DNA from: Leucobacter chromiiresistens
GTDB lineage: Bacteria; Actinomycetota; Actinomycetes; Actinomycetales; Microbacteriaceae
Direction: 5' to 3'
DNA: 64,000 nucleotides
NCBI RefSeq assembly: GCF_001477055.1
Contig: NZ_LDRK01000018.1
Span: forward strand, 62,001 to 126,000
Below are positions 1 to 8,669 of this stretch, in pieces. Every line of letters starts with the position of its first letter. Position 1 is the stretch's first letter. The position numbers were made by a program, and so were the translations under genes. The notes under the pieces were generated by a model, which worked only from the letters and a program-made list of their open reading frames with translations, was not told the DNA's origin and ran no database searches.

Positions 1-177
1 GTCGTTGATCGGCTTGCGGAGCACCTCCCACACCCAGGTCGACAGGAACCAGCCCGCCACGAGGGCGACCACGATCGCCGCAGCCGAGATCAGGAGCCGC
101 TTGCGGAACTCGACGAGGTGCTCTCCGAGGCTCATGCGCCCTTCGGAATTGCGCCGCTTCCGACCCCGCTCTGCCAT
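1..177 (-). CDS. tatC: TatC, twin-arginine translocase subunit (5' part only)
   Basis: Only the first 59 codons are in the window; the gene runs off the left edge. TatC is the polytopic receptor of the Tat pathway, which exports folded proteins across the cytoplasmic membrane. The N-terminus is basic, followed by MSLGEHLVEFRKRL at about residues 15-28, the typical start of TatC, and then by the beginning of a first membrane segment (LLISAAAIVVALVAGWF). The ATG at 177 gives an extension of 14 residues before the family's usual start; the internal ATG (MSLGEH) is an alternative. It lies 35 bases after pafC on the same strand, with no tatA between them, although tatA usually precedes tatC here in actinobacteria. 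Confidence 0.85.
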   Translation of the reverse strand, partial: MAERGRKRRNSEGRMSLGEHLVEFRKRLLISAAAIVVALVAGWFLSTWVWEVLRKPIND

Positions 178-212
178 TCGATCAGTGTATCCCAGCGGCC
201 TCGACGTCCGCT

Positions 213-1202
213 TCAGGCGCCGTACGCCGAGAGCGCTCGATCCGTCCACTCGCGGACGGCCGCTCGTGCGGATTCCGGCGACTCGATCTCGACGTCGCCC
301 GGGAGCACCTGAACGAGCTGCACCGCGGTGCCCCGGTGCCACGCCTCGATTCGCACGCGGAGCCGCCCGTCGTCCGCCTGCTCAAGCACCTCGGGATCGA
401 AGCCGGCGAGCTGCGCGAGGGCCGTCTCGGATACGCGGGCGATGAGGTGCGTCATGGCGGGAGGCCCCGCATCGGCGGCAGCGCCTCGGGTCGGGCGCGA
501 CGCGGGAGCGTCGCCGAGGCGCTCGGAACCCGCCGCGGAGGCCCGGCCCACCGAGATGTCGCGCATCTGATCGACGCGGAACGTGCGGTCCGCAGCGCGA
601 TCGAAGCAGTACGCGCGGAGATACCAGGTGCCCGATCCCTGGGTGAGCGAGCGCGGACGAACGGTGCGTCGGGAGTCCGAGCCCGAGGCATCGCGATAGA
701 CGAACGCGACCGGGCGATCCGCCTCGATGGCCGCCACGAGCTGCGGCAGGCGCGCATCGCCCGGCCCCTCCGTCACCGACATGGGCGCCGCGGCGCCCGC
801 GCCCAGCGCGGACCCGAGCTTCGCCGCGGTGGCCCGCGCGAGCTCGGCGTCCTCCGGTCCGAGCATCCCCGTGAGCGCCTGCAGACCCGCGATGAGCGCC
901 GCCGTCTCCATCGGGGCGAATCGGGGTGCGTCGTCGACCGCTACCGTCCGCGTCAGACTCACCACATCCTGCTGCTCCAGCGCATCCCAGTCGATGTCGA
1001 AGAGATCCTCATGCTGATAGTTCAACGTCTCGCCGGGAACCCCCGCAGTGCCCAGGAATCGGACCAGGCTGCGCACCAGCTCGGGCGGAACCGAGAAGCG
1101 CTCGGCGAGCTCGGCGACGGTGGCCGACCCCGCATCGCGCAGGTAGGCGACGAGCGAGAGCAGGAACGTGACGCGTTCGGGGGCGAGGACCTGTTTACGC
1201 AC
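213..1202 (-). CDS. pafC: PafC, WYL-domain DNA-damage response regulator subunit
   Basis: About 329 residues. PafC pairs with PafB to activate the LexA-independent mycobacterial-type DNA damage response; the WYL domain is thought to sense single-stranded nucleic acid. The N-terminus (LLSLVAYLRDAGSATVAELA) is a winged-helix domain. A WYL domain follows in the second half, with FVYRDASG, VRPRSL and TWYLRAYCFD. The GTG start at 1202 overlaps the pafB stop codon by eight bases, the usual arrangement for translationally coupled pafBC. The order FKBP-like lipoprotein, pafB, pafC, tatC suggests one operon. In this lineage the gene need not imply a proteasome; none of the proteasome genes is in the window. 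Confidence 0.9.
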   Translation of the reverse strand: MRKQVLAPERVTFLLSLVAYLRDAGSATVAELAERFSVPPELVRSLVRFLGTAGVPGETLNYQHEDLFDIDWDALEQQDVVSLTRTVAVDDAPRFAPMETAALIAGLQALTGMLGPEDAELARATAAKLGSALGAGAAAPMSVTEGPGDARLPQLVAAIEADRPVAFVYRDASGSDSRRTVRPRSLTQGSGTWYLRAYCFDRAADRTFRVDQMRDISVGRASAAGSERLGDAPASRPTRGAAADAGPPAMTHLIARVSETALAQLAGFDPEVLEQADDGRLRVRIEAWHRGTAVQLVQVLPGDVEIESPESARAAVREWTDRALSAYGA

Positions 1203-2322
1203 GGGCGGCTCCTCCCGGGCCGTCGCCCTCCGCCCCATCAGCGGCCGGGGCGACCGTCGGCGCGACCGCGCCCCCGCGCGTGCGGTGCACGTCGGCGATG
1301 CGGCGCAGCCCGGCCACGACCAGGTCGCGCAGCCGCTCCGGCTCGCAGACCGACACGTCGGCCCCGTATCCGATGAGCTCGGTCGCGAAGATGTGCGGAT
1401 CGAGCACGCCCACCTCGATCTCGCGGTGGTCCTCCGCACCGCAGCGCGCGGTTCCGGGCTCGTCGCTCGCGCGCGACAGGAGCCGCGCCTCCGCGATGCT
1501 CCCCCGGCGCACGCACAGGACCGCGCGCCGGTCGCTGCGGAGCCGCTCGAGATCGGCGACCGCATCGTCGATGCGCAGACGCAGCTCCGGGGCGACCTCC
1601 TCGGCGAGCTGCTGCACGCGCCCCTCGATGCGGGCGAGGAGGAAGGTGCGTGCGGCATCGCGCTCCAGATCCCACGAGATCAGATGCCAGCGGCCGTCGG
1701 CGCGATGCAGACGCAGCGGCGCCACCGTGCGCAGCAGCGGCTCGGAGCGGTCGGGCAGACGGTATGCGAAGCGCACCGTGCGCCCCGCATCGATGGCGCG
1801 CTGCAGGGGCGCCGCCGCCGCCTCAGCAGTGCCGAGCCGCGGCGCGATTCCGATCTGCTGCACATCGAGCCCCGCCCCGAGCGCTTCGAGCTTCATGGTG
1901 GCGCGCCGCGACTCCGCGCTCAGGCTCCCCTCGCTCCAGGCGAGGGCGGCCAGCCGCAGCAGCATGAGCTCCCGCTCGGAGAACCGCAGGTCGGAGGGGA
2001 ACTGGAGACGCTCCTTCGAGATGCGGTACCGCGTGAGCTGGTTGTTGCCCGCATCCTGAGGATCGTCGAACGCCTCGATCTGGATCCCGAGAGACCGCAG
2101 CTGGTCCTTGTCGCGCTCGAACTGCTTCTCGAGGGCGGGGCTGATGCGTCCATGCCGATACCGGTCGGCGTAGCCGTACACGGACGAGAGCAGCTCCCGC
2201 TTCGTCGCGCCGAGCGGACTGACGACGAGGGCGAGCACCAGGCTGAACAGCCGCTGCTCGCTCGGCACGGAGGATCGCGGCGCCTTCGCGGGCGCGTCGG
2301 AGGAGGCCGAGCTGCTCGGCAC
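1195..2322 (-). CDS. pafB: PafB, WYL-domain DNA-damage response regulator subunit
   Basis: 375 residues. It is the partner of PafC in the heterodimeric PafBC transcription activator. After a low-complexity Ser/Ala N-terminus there is a winged-helix segment (EQRLFSLVLALVVSPLGATK, about residues 22-41) and the helix RELLSSVYGYADRY. The WYL domain begins near residue 190 with VRFAYRLPDRSEP and continues with VAPLRLHRADGRWHLISWD. The ATG at 2322 is 8 bases from the stop of the lipoprotein gene upstream. The 3' end overlaps pafC. Confidence 0.9.
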   Translation of the reverse strand: MPSSSASSDAPAKAPRSSVPSEQRLFSLVLALVVSPLGATKRELLSSVYGYADRYRHGRISPALEKQFERDKDQLRSLGIQIEAFDDPQDAGNNQLTRYRISKERLQFPSDLRFSERELMLLRLAALAWSEGSLSAESRRATMKLEALGAGLDVQQIGIAPRLGTAEAAAAPLQRAIDAGRTVRFAYRLPDRSEPLLRTVAPLRLHRADGRWHLISWDLERDAARTFLLARIEGRVQQLAEEVAPELRLRIDDAVADLERLRSDRRAVLCVRRGSIAEARLLSRASDEPGTARCGAEDHREIEVGVLDPHIFATELIGYGADVSVCEPERLRDLVVAGLRRIADVHRTRGGAVAPTVAPAADGAEGDGPGGAARA

Positions 2323-2330
2323 GGCCGGCC

Positions 2331-3257
2331 TCAGCTGACCCCGAGGATGTCGACGACCACGACGCGGGCGTCGGCGCTGCCCTCGTTCTCGACGATGACC
2401 ACCTGGGAGCCGACCGGCTTGCCGGTCAGCTCGGCTCGGTACGTCACGCCGGACTGCGCGATGTCGGCCTCGGTGTAGAGCAGCTTGAGACCCGTGTTCC
2501 AGGTGTTCTCCTGCTCCATCCCGTCCCAGCCGACGGCGAGCACCTGGGCGATCACGTTGTCGGTGGCCGTGACGTCGTCGCCATCGCCCTCGATGCGCAC
2601 CGCCGAGGTCGTGCCCTCAGGCGCATCGGTCGGCGGCAGCACGACTCCGACGCGCCCCTCGTCGTCCGTGACCACCGCCGGGAACCCGTTCGGCAAGCCG
2701 CGAGCGGGGCCCTCCGCCGAGGTGGGAGCGGTCGAGATCACGTCGACGACGCCGATGAGCGCGCCGGCGTCGGGAGCGCCGAGCTGACCGGCGAGCTGCG
2801 CACTCTCCTGCGGTGCGAGCGCGAGCACCACGCGGTCGCCCGGCACGGAGCAGCGCACAGCCTCGCTCAGCGGGTTCGCGGTCTCCTCCGCGACGAGCAG
2901 CGGCTGCGGCGGACGCGACGAGTCGGTGAAGCCCTCGCTCTGGAACAGGGTCTCGCCCGTAGCGGCGTCGAAGAAGGCCATGTTGACGCCGACGAGCGAC
3001 TGCTCCCCCGCCGCGTAGCCGTCGCGGTCGCCGGATTCGACCACGGTGCGCTGCGTGGAGGTGATCTCGACGTTCTCGGGCGCCGAGATCTGCGGCGCCT
3101 CGCCGAAGCTCCCCAGCACGGTCGTGCTGTCGCTCAGCGCGCCCGGCTGCAGCGTCGCCGTGCAGTCGGAGGCCTGCGCCTGCTGCGCGCTGCATCCCGT
3201 CGCTCCGGCGAGGAGCAGCGCAGCGGCGGCGGTAGCGGGAATGATGCGACGGAGCAT
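2331..3257 (-). CDS. FKBP-type peptidyl-prolyl isomerase-like lipoprotein
   Basis: 308 residues. The N-terminus is a lipoprotein signal: basic MLRR, a hydrophobic stretch AAAALLLAG and the lipobox ATGC with Cys22, so the protein should be tethered outside the membrane. The C-terminal part (QVLAVGWDGMEQENTW, then GKPVGSQVVIVEN) resembles the degenerate FKBP folds of actinobacterial lipoproteins that sit next to pafB. The usual FKBP active-site residues are not obvious, so isomerase activity is uncertain. The ATG at 3257 was chosen because GAGAGG lies just upstream; a GTG two codons earlier is possible. A -10-like TAGGAT lies at 3298-3293. Confidence 0.75.
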   Translation of the reverse strand: MLRRIIPATAAAALLLAGATGCSAQQAQASDCTATLQPGALSDSTTVLGSFGEAPQISAPENVEITSTQRTVVESGDRDGYAAGEQSLVGVNMAFFDAATGETLFQSEGFTDSSRPPQPLLVAEETANPLSEAVRCSVPGDRVVLALAPQESAQLAGQLGAPDAGALIGVVDVISTAPTSAEGPARGLPNGFPAVVTDDEGRVGVVLPPTDAPEGTTSAVRIEGDGDDVTATDNVIAQVLAVGWDGMEQENTWNTGLKLLYTEADIAQSGVTYRAELTGKPVGSQVVIVENEGSADARVVVVDILGVS

Positions 3258-3373
3258 GAGCACCTCTCGAGGAAGCCGATGTGAACCCGGCCATCCTATC
3301 GAACCGGGGCTGAGCGGGCGCGCACGGCCCACGCGGATGGCGTCGCCCGCTGACCTTCCGCGAGCCGGTCGCG

Positions 3374-5212
3374 CTACGCGGCGCCGTCCGGCCGTGCGGG
3401 GTCCGCGCGCTCCGGGCGCTCCTCCGCCTCGCCCGCCGGGAGCTCACCGCCGCGCTCACGGGCGAACTGCTGCGTCTCGCGCACCTTCTTCCGCAGCACC
3501 TTGTCGCTCTTGCTCCGCTCGCCCACCGCCTCGGGCGTCCACACCTCGGCGCTCGCCGGGGCTGCGCCCTCCGGCCCGAGGTCGGGCAGCCAGCTGCCCA
3601 GGTCCGCCTCGCTGAAGTCGCTCTTCGACGCCCGGCGCTTCAGCTCGGGGAGCACGGTGCCCGGCGCAAGGCGCCTGGCGGTCACGAGGAAGCCCGTGTG
3701 CGCGACCATGCGATGATCGGGGCGCACCGCGAGCCCCTCCACGTGCCAGCCGCGCACCAGCGTCTCCGAGGCCTGGGCGTGGGCGAATCCACCGCTCCGT
3801 CGGATCTGCTCCACGGTGCGGGAGAGCTGCGTCACAGTGGCGACGTAGCAGATGAGCACTCCGCCCGGGGCGAGCGCCTCGGCGGCCACGTCGACGCACT
3901 CCCAGGGTGCGAGCATGTCGAGCACCACCCGGTCGATGCTGCCCGGCGCGCACACCGTCGGCAGGGTCTCCTGCAGATCGCCGACGGAGAGGGTCCAGTT
4001 CTCGGGCACGCTCCCCGAGAAGGCGACCACGTTCGCGGTGGCGATCTCCGCGAACTCGTCGCGGCGTTCGAAGGAGAAGAGCGCTCCGTCGGAGCCGACG
4101 CCCCTGAGCAGGTGCAGCGACAGGGCTCCGGATCCGACGCCCGCCTCCACGACGCGAGCGCCCGGGAAGATGTCGGCGAGCGAGAGGATCTGCGCGGCGT
4201 CCTTGGGGTACACGATCGCGGCGCCCCGCGGCATCGACATGACGAAGTCGGAGAGCAGGGGCCGGAGCGCGAGGTACTCCTCGCCGCTGCTGTTGACCAC
4301 GACCGAGGCGTCCGGTCGTCCGACGATCTCCGCGTGCGGGATCACACCGCGGTGGCTGTGGAACTCACCCTCGCGCACGAGGGTGATCGTGTTGAGCCGC
4401 CCCTTCGGCCCGGTGAGCTGCACGCGGTCGCCGTACTGGAACGGTCCCCGCACCGCGGGCGCCTCGCCCGCCGCGACCGCCGCGCCGTCGGCGTCCGCGC
4501 CGGCGACCGGCTGCGCCGCCTCGCCGCGCAGGGCGGCGTACCGCTCGCTCAGCGCCGCGGCGTCCACCCCGTCGAGCGACGGCCAGATCTCGTGCGCCGG
4601 CGCCTCCGCCAGGTCGAGCAGGTTCGGGATGCCGAAGGCGATCGCGCCGGAGGCGTGAGCCGATCGCAGCCCGGTGACCGAGTCCTCGAGCGCGACGCAC
4701 TCCGCGATGTCGACGCCGAGCAGCTGCGCTCCCCTGAGATACGGGTCGGGATGCGGCTTCTCGTGCGCCACCTCGTCCCCGCCGACCACGCGGGCGAAGA
4801 GCCCCTCGGGGAGCAGCGCCACCACGGCGTCCGCGATCTCGCGCACCGCCATGGTCACGAGGGCGCACGGGATGCCGGCGTCGCGCAGCGAGTGCAGCAG
4901 CTCGACGGCGCCCGGCCTCCAGAGCGGCGTCGAAGCGGCGAGCCCGGCGATGACGCCCGACTTCCACTCCTCGATGATCTCGTCGACCTCCATCGGCACG
5001 CCGAGCTCCCGGAACCGCTGCGCGGCGGCGCGCAGACCCGACCCGATCAGCGAGTTGCGGACCTCCGGGGTCAGTTCGATGCCGTAGCGGCCGAGCATGG
5101 CGAGCTCGGACTCGAGCCAGAGCGGCTCCGAATCGATCAGGGTGCCGTCCATGTCCCAGAGCACGGCAGCGGGGCGAGCGTCGGCTGTCCGCTCAGAGAG
5201 GAATGCGTTCAT
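3374..5212 (-). CDS. trmI: Fusion: HAD-family phosphohydrolase + tRNA (adenine-58-N1)-methyltransferase TrmI
   Basis: 612 residues in one open frame. Residues about 15-225 are a HAD-IA hydrolase: nucleophile motif DMDGT at 20-24, the LVTMA motif, and the distal KPHPDPY and LEDSVTG motifs. After an Ala/Asp-rich linker (about 228-252), GPFQYGDRVQL opens a complete TrmI: N-terminal beta domain, SAM-binding VVEAGVGSGALSLHLL near 352, and the family's usual basic C-terminal tail. TrmI methylates A58 in the T-loop of tRNAs. A GTG at 4453, just before GPFQYGD, could start TrmI alone (359 residues). The full-length ATG at 5212 is 7 bases after TACACT, so the message may be leaderless. The two genes are commonly separate in other bacteria. 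Confidence 0.88.
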   Translation of the reverse strand: MNAFLSERTADARPAAVLWDMDGTLIDSEPLWLESELAMLGRYGIELTPEVRNSLIGSGLRAAAQRFRELGVPMEVDEIIEEWKSGVIAGLAASTPLWRPGAVELLHSLRDAGIPCALVTMAVREIADAVVALLPEGLFARVVGGDEVAHEKPHPDPYLRGAQLLGVDIAECVALEDSVTGLRSAHASGAIAFGIPNLLDLAEAPAHEIWPSLDGVDAAALSERYAALRGEAAQPVAGADADGAAVAAGEAPAVRGPFQYGDRVQLTGPKGRLNTITLVREGEFHSHRGVIPHAEIVGRPDASVVVNSSGEEYLALRPLLSDFVMSMPRGAAIVYPKDAAQILSLADIFPGARVVEAGVGSGALSLHLLRGVGSDGALFSFERRDEFAEIATANVVAFSGSVPENWTLSVGDLQETLPTVCAPGSIDRVVLDMLAPWECVDVAAEALAPGGVLICYVATVTQLSRTVEQIRRSGGFAHAQASETLVRGWHVEGLAVRPDHRMVAHTGFLVTARRLAPGTVLPELKRRASKSDFSEADLGSWLPDLGPEGAAPASAEVWTPEAVGERSKSDKVLRKKVRETQQFARERGGELPAGEAEERPERADPARPDGAA

Positions 5213-5253
5213 CCGAACCAGTGTACTGTTCGACAGCCGATACCCTGGAGCGT
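5213..5253. promoter_or_regulatory. 41-base divergent promoter region with two apparent leaderless -10 boxes
   Basis: The gap separates the HAD-TrmI gene (minus) from the PAC2 gene (plus). On the minus strand TACACT (5225-5220) ends 7 bases before the ATG at 5212. On the plus strand TACCCT (5241-5246) ends 7 bases before the ATG at 5254. Both spacings fit leaderless transcripts, which are common in actinobacteria. No convincing -35 boxes are visible. Confidence 0.45.
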
Positions 5254-6375
5254 ATGTCCGAACCCTCCGCGCCGAATTCCCGTGTACTCATCGTCGCGTT
5301 CCAGGGATGGAGCGATGCCGGCGACGCCACCACGGAGGTGCTGCAGCATCTCGCGGGGCTGATCGACGCCGAGGTGCTCCACGAGATCGGCGCCGAGGGG
5401 TACGTCGACTTCCAGGTGCATCGCCCGAAGGTGCTCTTCGACGCGACGGGCAAGCGTGTGCTCGAATGGCCGGACACACGGCTGTTCGGCCCGGTGCAGC
5501 GCCCGGGCGCGTCGGCTGAGGCGCTCGAGGCGCCGCTCGCCTCCGAGAGCGAGACGGTGCGGCGGATCGACGGCAGCCCCGTGCGCGATCTCTTCCTCCT
5601 GGCCGGCGTCGAGCCCGCTCGCGACTGGCAGAACTTCGCCGATGAGGTCGTGGAGCTGGTCGACGTCTGGGCGATCGACTTCGTCATCATCCTGGGCTCC
5701 ATGTTCTCCGACGCCCCGCACACGCGTCCGATCGTCACGACCGTCACCTCGGAGTACGCGGCGCGCCGCGACGCGGTCGGGGCGGTGCGCAGCAGCTACG
5801 AGGGCCCGGCGGGCATCTCGACCGTGATCGACCTCGCACTCGCGGAGGCCGGCATCGAGACGCTCTCGCTCTGGGCGCAGGTACCCCACTACGTGCACAG
5901 CACGCCGTCCCCCAAGGCGTCGCTCGCGCTGCTCGACAAGCTCGAAGAGCTGCTCGACATCGTGATCCCCCGCGGCGAGCTGCTCGCGCAGGCGAACGAG
6001 TGGGAGGCGAACATCAATCGGATCGCCGACGCCGACGAGGACATGTCGCGCTACATCCGGCGCCTCGAGGAATCGCGGGACGAGGAGCTCGCGGCCGAGA
6101 CGACGGGCGACGCGATCGCGCTCGAGTTCGAGAAGTTCTTGAAGGGCGGGCCGCGGTTCGCCCGCGACGTCGAGGCCCCGCGGCCCGCCGCTGAGCGCCC
6201 GGCCGCACCGGGGCCCTCGCCCGCGCCGGAGCCCGCCGTCGACGCGGAACCCGCCGACGCGGAGCCCGCCGATGCGGAGACGGGCACCGGCCCGAGCGGA
6301 TCAGATCCCGGCGGATCGAATCCGCGGGAGGCGCCGGCCGGCGACGACGACGCTCCCGACGCGCCGCGCCCGTAG
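5254..6375 (+). CDS. PAC2-family protein
   Basis: 373 residues. PAC2 (proteasome assembly chaperone 2-like) proteins are ATP-grasp-neighbour or chaperone-like folds of unproven bacterial function. The domain covers about residues 8-285 (VLIVAFQGWSDAGDATTEVL, FVIILGSMFSDAPHTRP, ISTVIDLALAEAGI, VPHYVHSTPSPKA). The last 70 residues are low-complexity Pro/Ala/Asp/Glu with a repeated AEPAD unit, probably disordered. The ATG at 5254 has only a weak GGAG close by and a -10-like TACCCT 7 bases upstream, so a leaderless start is likely; an in-frame ATG at 5203 would add 17 unrelated residues and overlap the divergent gene. Confidence 0.85.
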   Translation: MSEPSAPNSRVLIVAFQGWSDAGDATTEVLQHLAGLIDAEVLHEIGAEGYVDFQVHRPKVLFDATGKRVLEWPDTRLFGPVQRPGASAEALEAPLASESETVRRIDGSPVRDLFLLAGVEPARDWQNFADEVVELVDVWAIDFVIILGSMFSDAPHTRPIVTTVTSEYAARRDAVGAVRSSYEGPAGISTVIDLALAEAGIETLSLWAQVPHYVHSTPSPKASLALLDKLEELLDIVIPRGELLAQANEWEANINRIADADEDMSRYIRRLEESRDEELAAETTGDAIALEFEKFLKGGPRFARDVEAPRPAAERPAAPGPSPAPEPAVDAEPADAEPADAETGTGPSGSDPGGSNPREAPAGDDDAPDAPRP

Positions 6376-6383
6376 CGCGGCTG

Positions 6384-7631
6384 TCAGCGCAGCTGCACCC
6401 CGAGCAGCGCGAGCGCGGCGTCGGCGATCAGGTCGGGCGAATCGACGCCCTGATCCAGCGCTGCGTCGAGCGTCGCGAGCATCACGGGCGTGTCGAGGTC
6501 GTTCGCGATCGCCGATCGCAGCTGCCTCACGACCGCGGCCGCGGGCACGGGATCGGCGGTCGTGCGCTGCAGCCCCGAACGCCAGGCCTCCAGCCGTCGG
6601 TTCGCGACGTCCAGATCGCTGTCGTGCCACTCCCACTCCGAGCGGTAGTGGTGCGCGAGCAGCCCCAGACGGATCGCCGAGGGGTCTGCGCCGCCGTCGA
6701 GCAGCTTCGACACGAAGACGAGGTTGCCCCGCGACTTCGACATCTTGTGCCCCTGGTACGAGACGAGGCCGGCGTGGCAGTAGGCGTGCGCGAGCGGCGT
6801 GCCCGACAGCGCCGTCGCGTGCGCCGCGGTGAACTCGTGGTGCGGGAAGACGAGATCCGAGCCGCCGCCCTGCACCGTGAACGCGCCGCCCAGCGCGCCC
6901 CGCGCGATGACGGAGCACTCGATGTGCCAGCCGGGCCGACCGGCGCCGACAGAGGTCTCCCAGCTCGGCTCGTCGGCGCGGGCCGCGCGCCAGAGCAGCG
7001 GGTCGAGCGGCCCCCGCTTGCCGGGCCGCTCGGGGTCTCCCCCGCGCTCCGCGCTCAGCCGCAGCATCAGATCGTGATCGTATGGTGCGACATCGCCCAG
7101 TCGCCACTGGGAATCCCGCTCCGCGGCGCGCGTGTCGAAGTAGATGTCGTCGCCCGCGGCCTCCGCGGTGGGAACCGGGTACGCGAAGCCGCGCTCGAGC
7201 AGCTCGCCCACCGCGTCGGCGATCTCGTCGATCTGCTCGGTCACCGCGATGTAGTGCTCGGGCGGCAGCATGCCCATGCGATGCATGTCGGAGCGGAAGA
7301 GCCCGATCTGCTCATCGGCGAGGGCGCGCCAGTCGACCCCGGTGTCGTTCGCCCGTTCGAGCAGCGGGTCGTCGATGTCGGTGATGTTCTGGCCGTACAC
7401 CGTCTCGATGCCCGCATCGCGCCACGCGCGCTGCATGATGTCGAAGGCGAGGTAGGTGAATGCGTGGCCCAGGTGCGTGGCGTCGTACGGGGTGATGCCG
7501 CAGACGTACAGGTGCGCGCGGCCCTCCGGGATGGCGGGATGCTCGAGCCGCTCCGTCGCGGTGTTGTAGAGCTTGGGCGCGACGCCCGTTCCGGGGAGGT
7601 CGGGCACTTCGGGCGGGGTCCAGGTTCTCAT
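6384..7631 (-). CDS. mshC: MshC, L-cysteine:1D-myo-inositol 2-amino-2-deoxy-glucopyranoside ligase
   Basis: 415 residues. MshC uses ATP to join cysteine to GlcN-Ins in mycothiol biosynthesis, the main low-molecular-weight thiol of actinobacteria. It is a cysteinyl-tRNA synthetase paralogue: Zn-binding Cys44 in [10 protein letters not shown], the HIGH-like motif HLGH at 53-56, further Zn ligands in HIECSVIA and PHHEF, and a KMSKS motif ([10 protein letters not shown]). Length fits MshC and is shorter than CysS because the tRNA-anticodon domain is absent. The ATG overlaps the uppP stop as ATGA, so the two are translationally coupled, a usual pairing in actinobacteria. Confidence 0.95.
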   Translation of the reverse strand: MRTWTPPEVPDLPGTGVAPKLYNTATERLEHPAIPEGRAHLYVCGITPYDATHLGHAFTYLAFDIMQRAWRDAGIETVYGQNITDIDDPLLERANDTGVDWRALADEQIGLFRSDMHRMGMLPPEHYIAVTEQIDEIADAVGELLERGFAYPVPTAEAAGDDIYFDTRAAERDSQWRLGDVAPYDHDLMLRLSAERGGDPERPGKRGPLDPLLWRAARADEPSWETSVGAGRPGWHIECSVIARGALGGAFTVQGGGSDLVFPHHEFTAAHATALSGTPLAHAYCHAGLVSYQGHKMSKSRGNLVFVSKLLDGGADPSAIRLGLLAHHYRSEWEWHDSDLDVANRRLEAWRSGLQRTTADPVPAAAVVRQLRSAIANDLDTPVMLATLDAALDQGVDSPDLIADAALALLGVQLR

Positions 7632-8524
7632 CGTGCGCCTCCCGCGACGAGGGCGTGGGCATTGCTCGCGGCGCCCTCGGCGACCGATGCGCCGCCGTCG
7701 GCGGAGAGCACGCCGGTGGCGAGCAGGACGATGATGACGGCGCCGATGACGACGCGGTACACGACGAACGGCATGAAGCTGCGCTTCGAGATGTACTTCA
7801 TGAAGAGCCCGATCACGAGCAGCGCGATGACGAACGCCACGACCGTAGCGACGATCGTGAGGCCCATGGGCGTCTCCTGCGCAGGAGCGCGCAGCGCCTT
7901 GAACACCTGGTAGAAGCCCGACCCGAGCACCGCCGGGATCGCCAGGAGGAACGAGTAGCGCGCGGCGGCCTCGCGGGTGTAGCCCATGAGCAGGCCCGCG
8001 GTGATGGTGCCGCCCGAGCGCGAGACGCCGGGGATGAGGGCGAGCGCCTGTGCGAAGCCGTAGACGAGGCCGTGCTTCCAGGTGAGCTGCTCGATCGGCC
8101 GCACCTTCGATCCCACGCGGTCCGCGACGCCGAGCAGCAGACCGAACACGATGAGGCTGATGGCGACGAACCAGAGCGAGCGGAGCGTGGTCTCGATCTG
8201 ATCCTGGAAGAGGAGGCCGAGCACGACGATCGGCAGCGTGCCGATGATGATCCACCACCCCATGAGCGCGTCGGGGTCGGTGCGCGGCACGCGCCTCCCT
8301 CCGAGCGACTGCGCCCAGCGACCGATGATGCGCACGATGTCGCGCCAGAAGAACACGATCACGGCCGCTTCCGTGCCGATCTGCGTGATCGCGGTGAACG
8401 CCGCGCCGGCGTCGCCGATGCCGAGCAGCTCGCTCGCGATGCGCAGGTGCGCGCTCGACGAGATGGGCAGGAACTCGGTGAGTCCCTGAATGATTCCCAG
8501 GAGGATCGCCTCGAAGATTCCCAT
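7628..8524 (-). CDS. uppP: Undecaprenyl-diphosphatase UppP (BacA)
   Basis: 298 residues and strongly hydrophobic (about eight membrane segments). It dephosphorylates undecaprenyl diphosphate on the outer face of the membrane, recycling the lipid carrier for peptidoglycan synthesis; high dosage gives bacitracin resistance. The two signature segments are present: [14 protein letters not shown] (about 14-27) and PGVSRSGGT in the second half. The ATG at 8524 starts [14 protein letters not shown], a typical beginning. A -10-like TAGTCT lies at 8589-8584. The C-terminal 25 residues are a non-membrane Gly/Ala tail. Confidence 0.95.
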   Translation of the reverse strand: MGIFEAILLGIIQGLTEFLPISSSAHLRIASELLGIGDAGAAFTAITQIGTEAAVIVFFWRDIVRIIGRWAQSLGGRRVPRTDPDALMGWWIIIGTLPIVVLGLLFQDQIETTLRSLWFVAISLIVFGLLLGVADRVGSKVRPIEQLTWKHGLVYGFAQALALIPGVSRSGGTITAGLLMGYTREAAARYSFLLAIPAVLGSGFYQVFKALRAPAQETPMGLTIVATVVAFVIALLVIGLFMKYISKRSFMPFVVYRVVIGAVIIVLLATGVLSADGGASVAEGAASNAHALVAGGAR

Positions 8525-8669
8525 GATTCCTTTCCTGGCTGCGCGACGCTCGACTCGCCCGCGCCGCGTTTGGACCGCCGTCCAGACTAGCCCACGGCGC
8601 GCGGAGATCTCGTGAGGGGCGCCCTCCCGCGCGGCGGCCGGGCCGTCATCAGCAGGCGCTGAGCCGGCG

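Noticed and set aside
3698-5362. 554-codon plus-strand frame opposite the HAD-TrmI gene
   Set aside because: Antisense shadow; the minus strand holds complete HAD and TrmI motifs.
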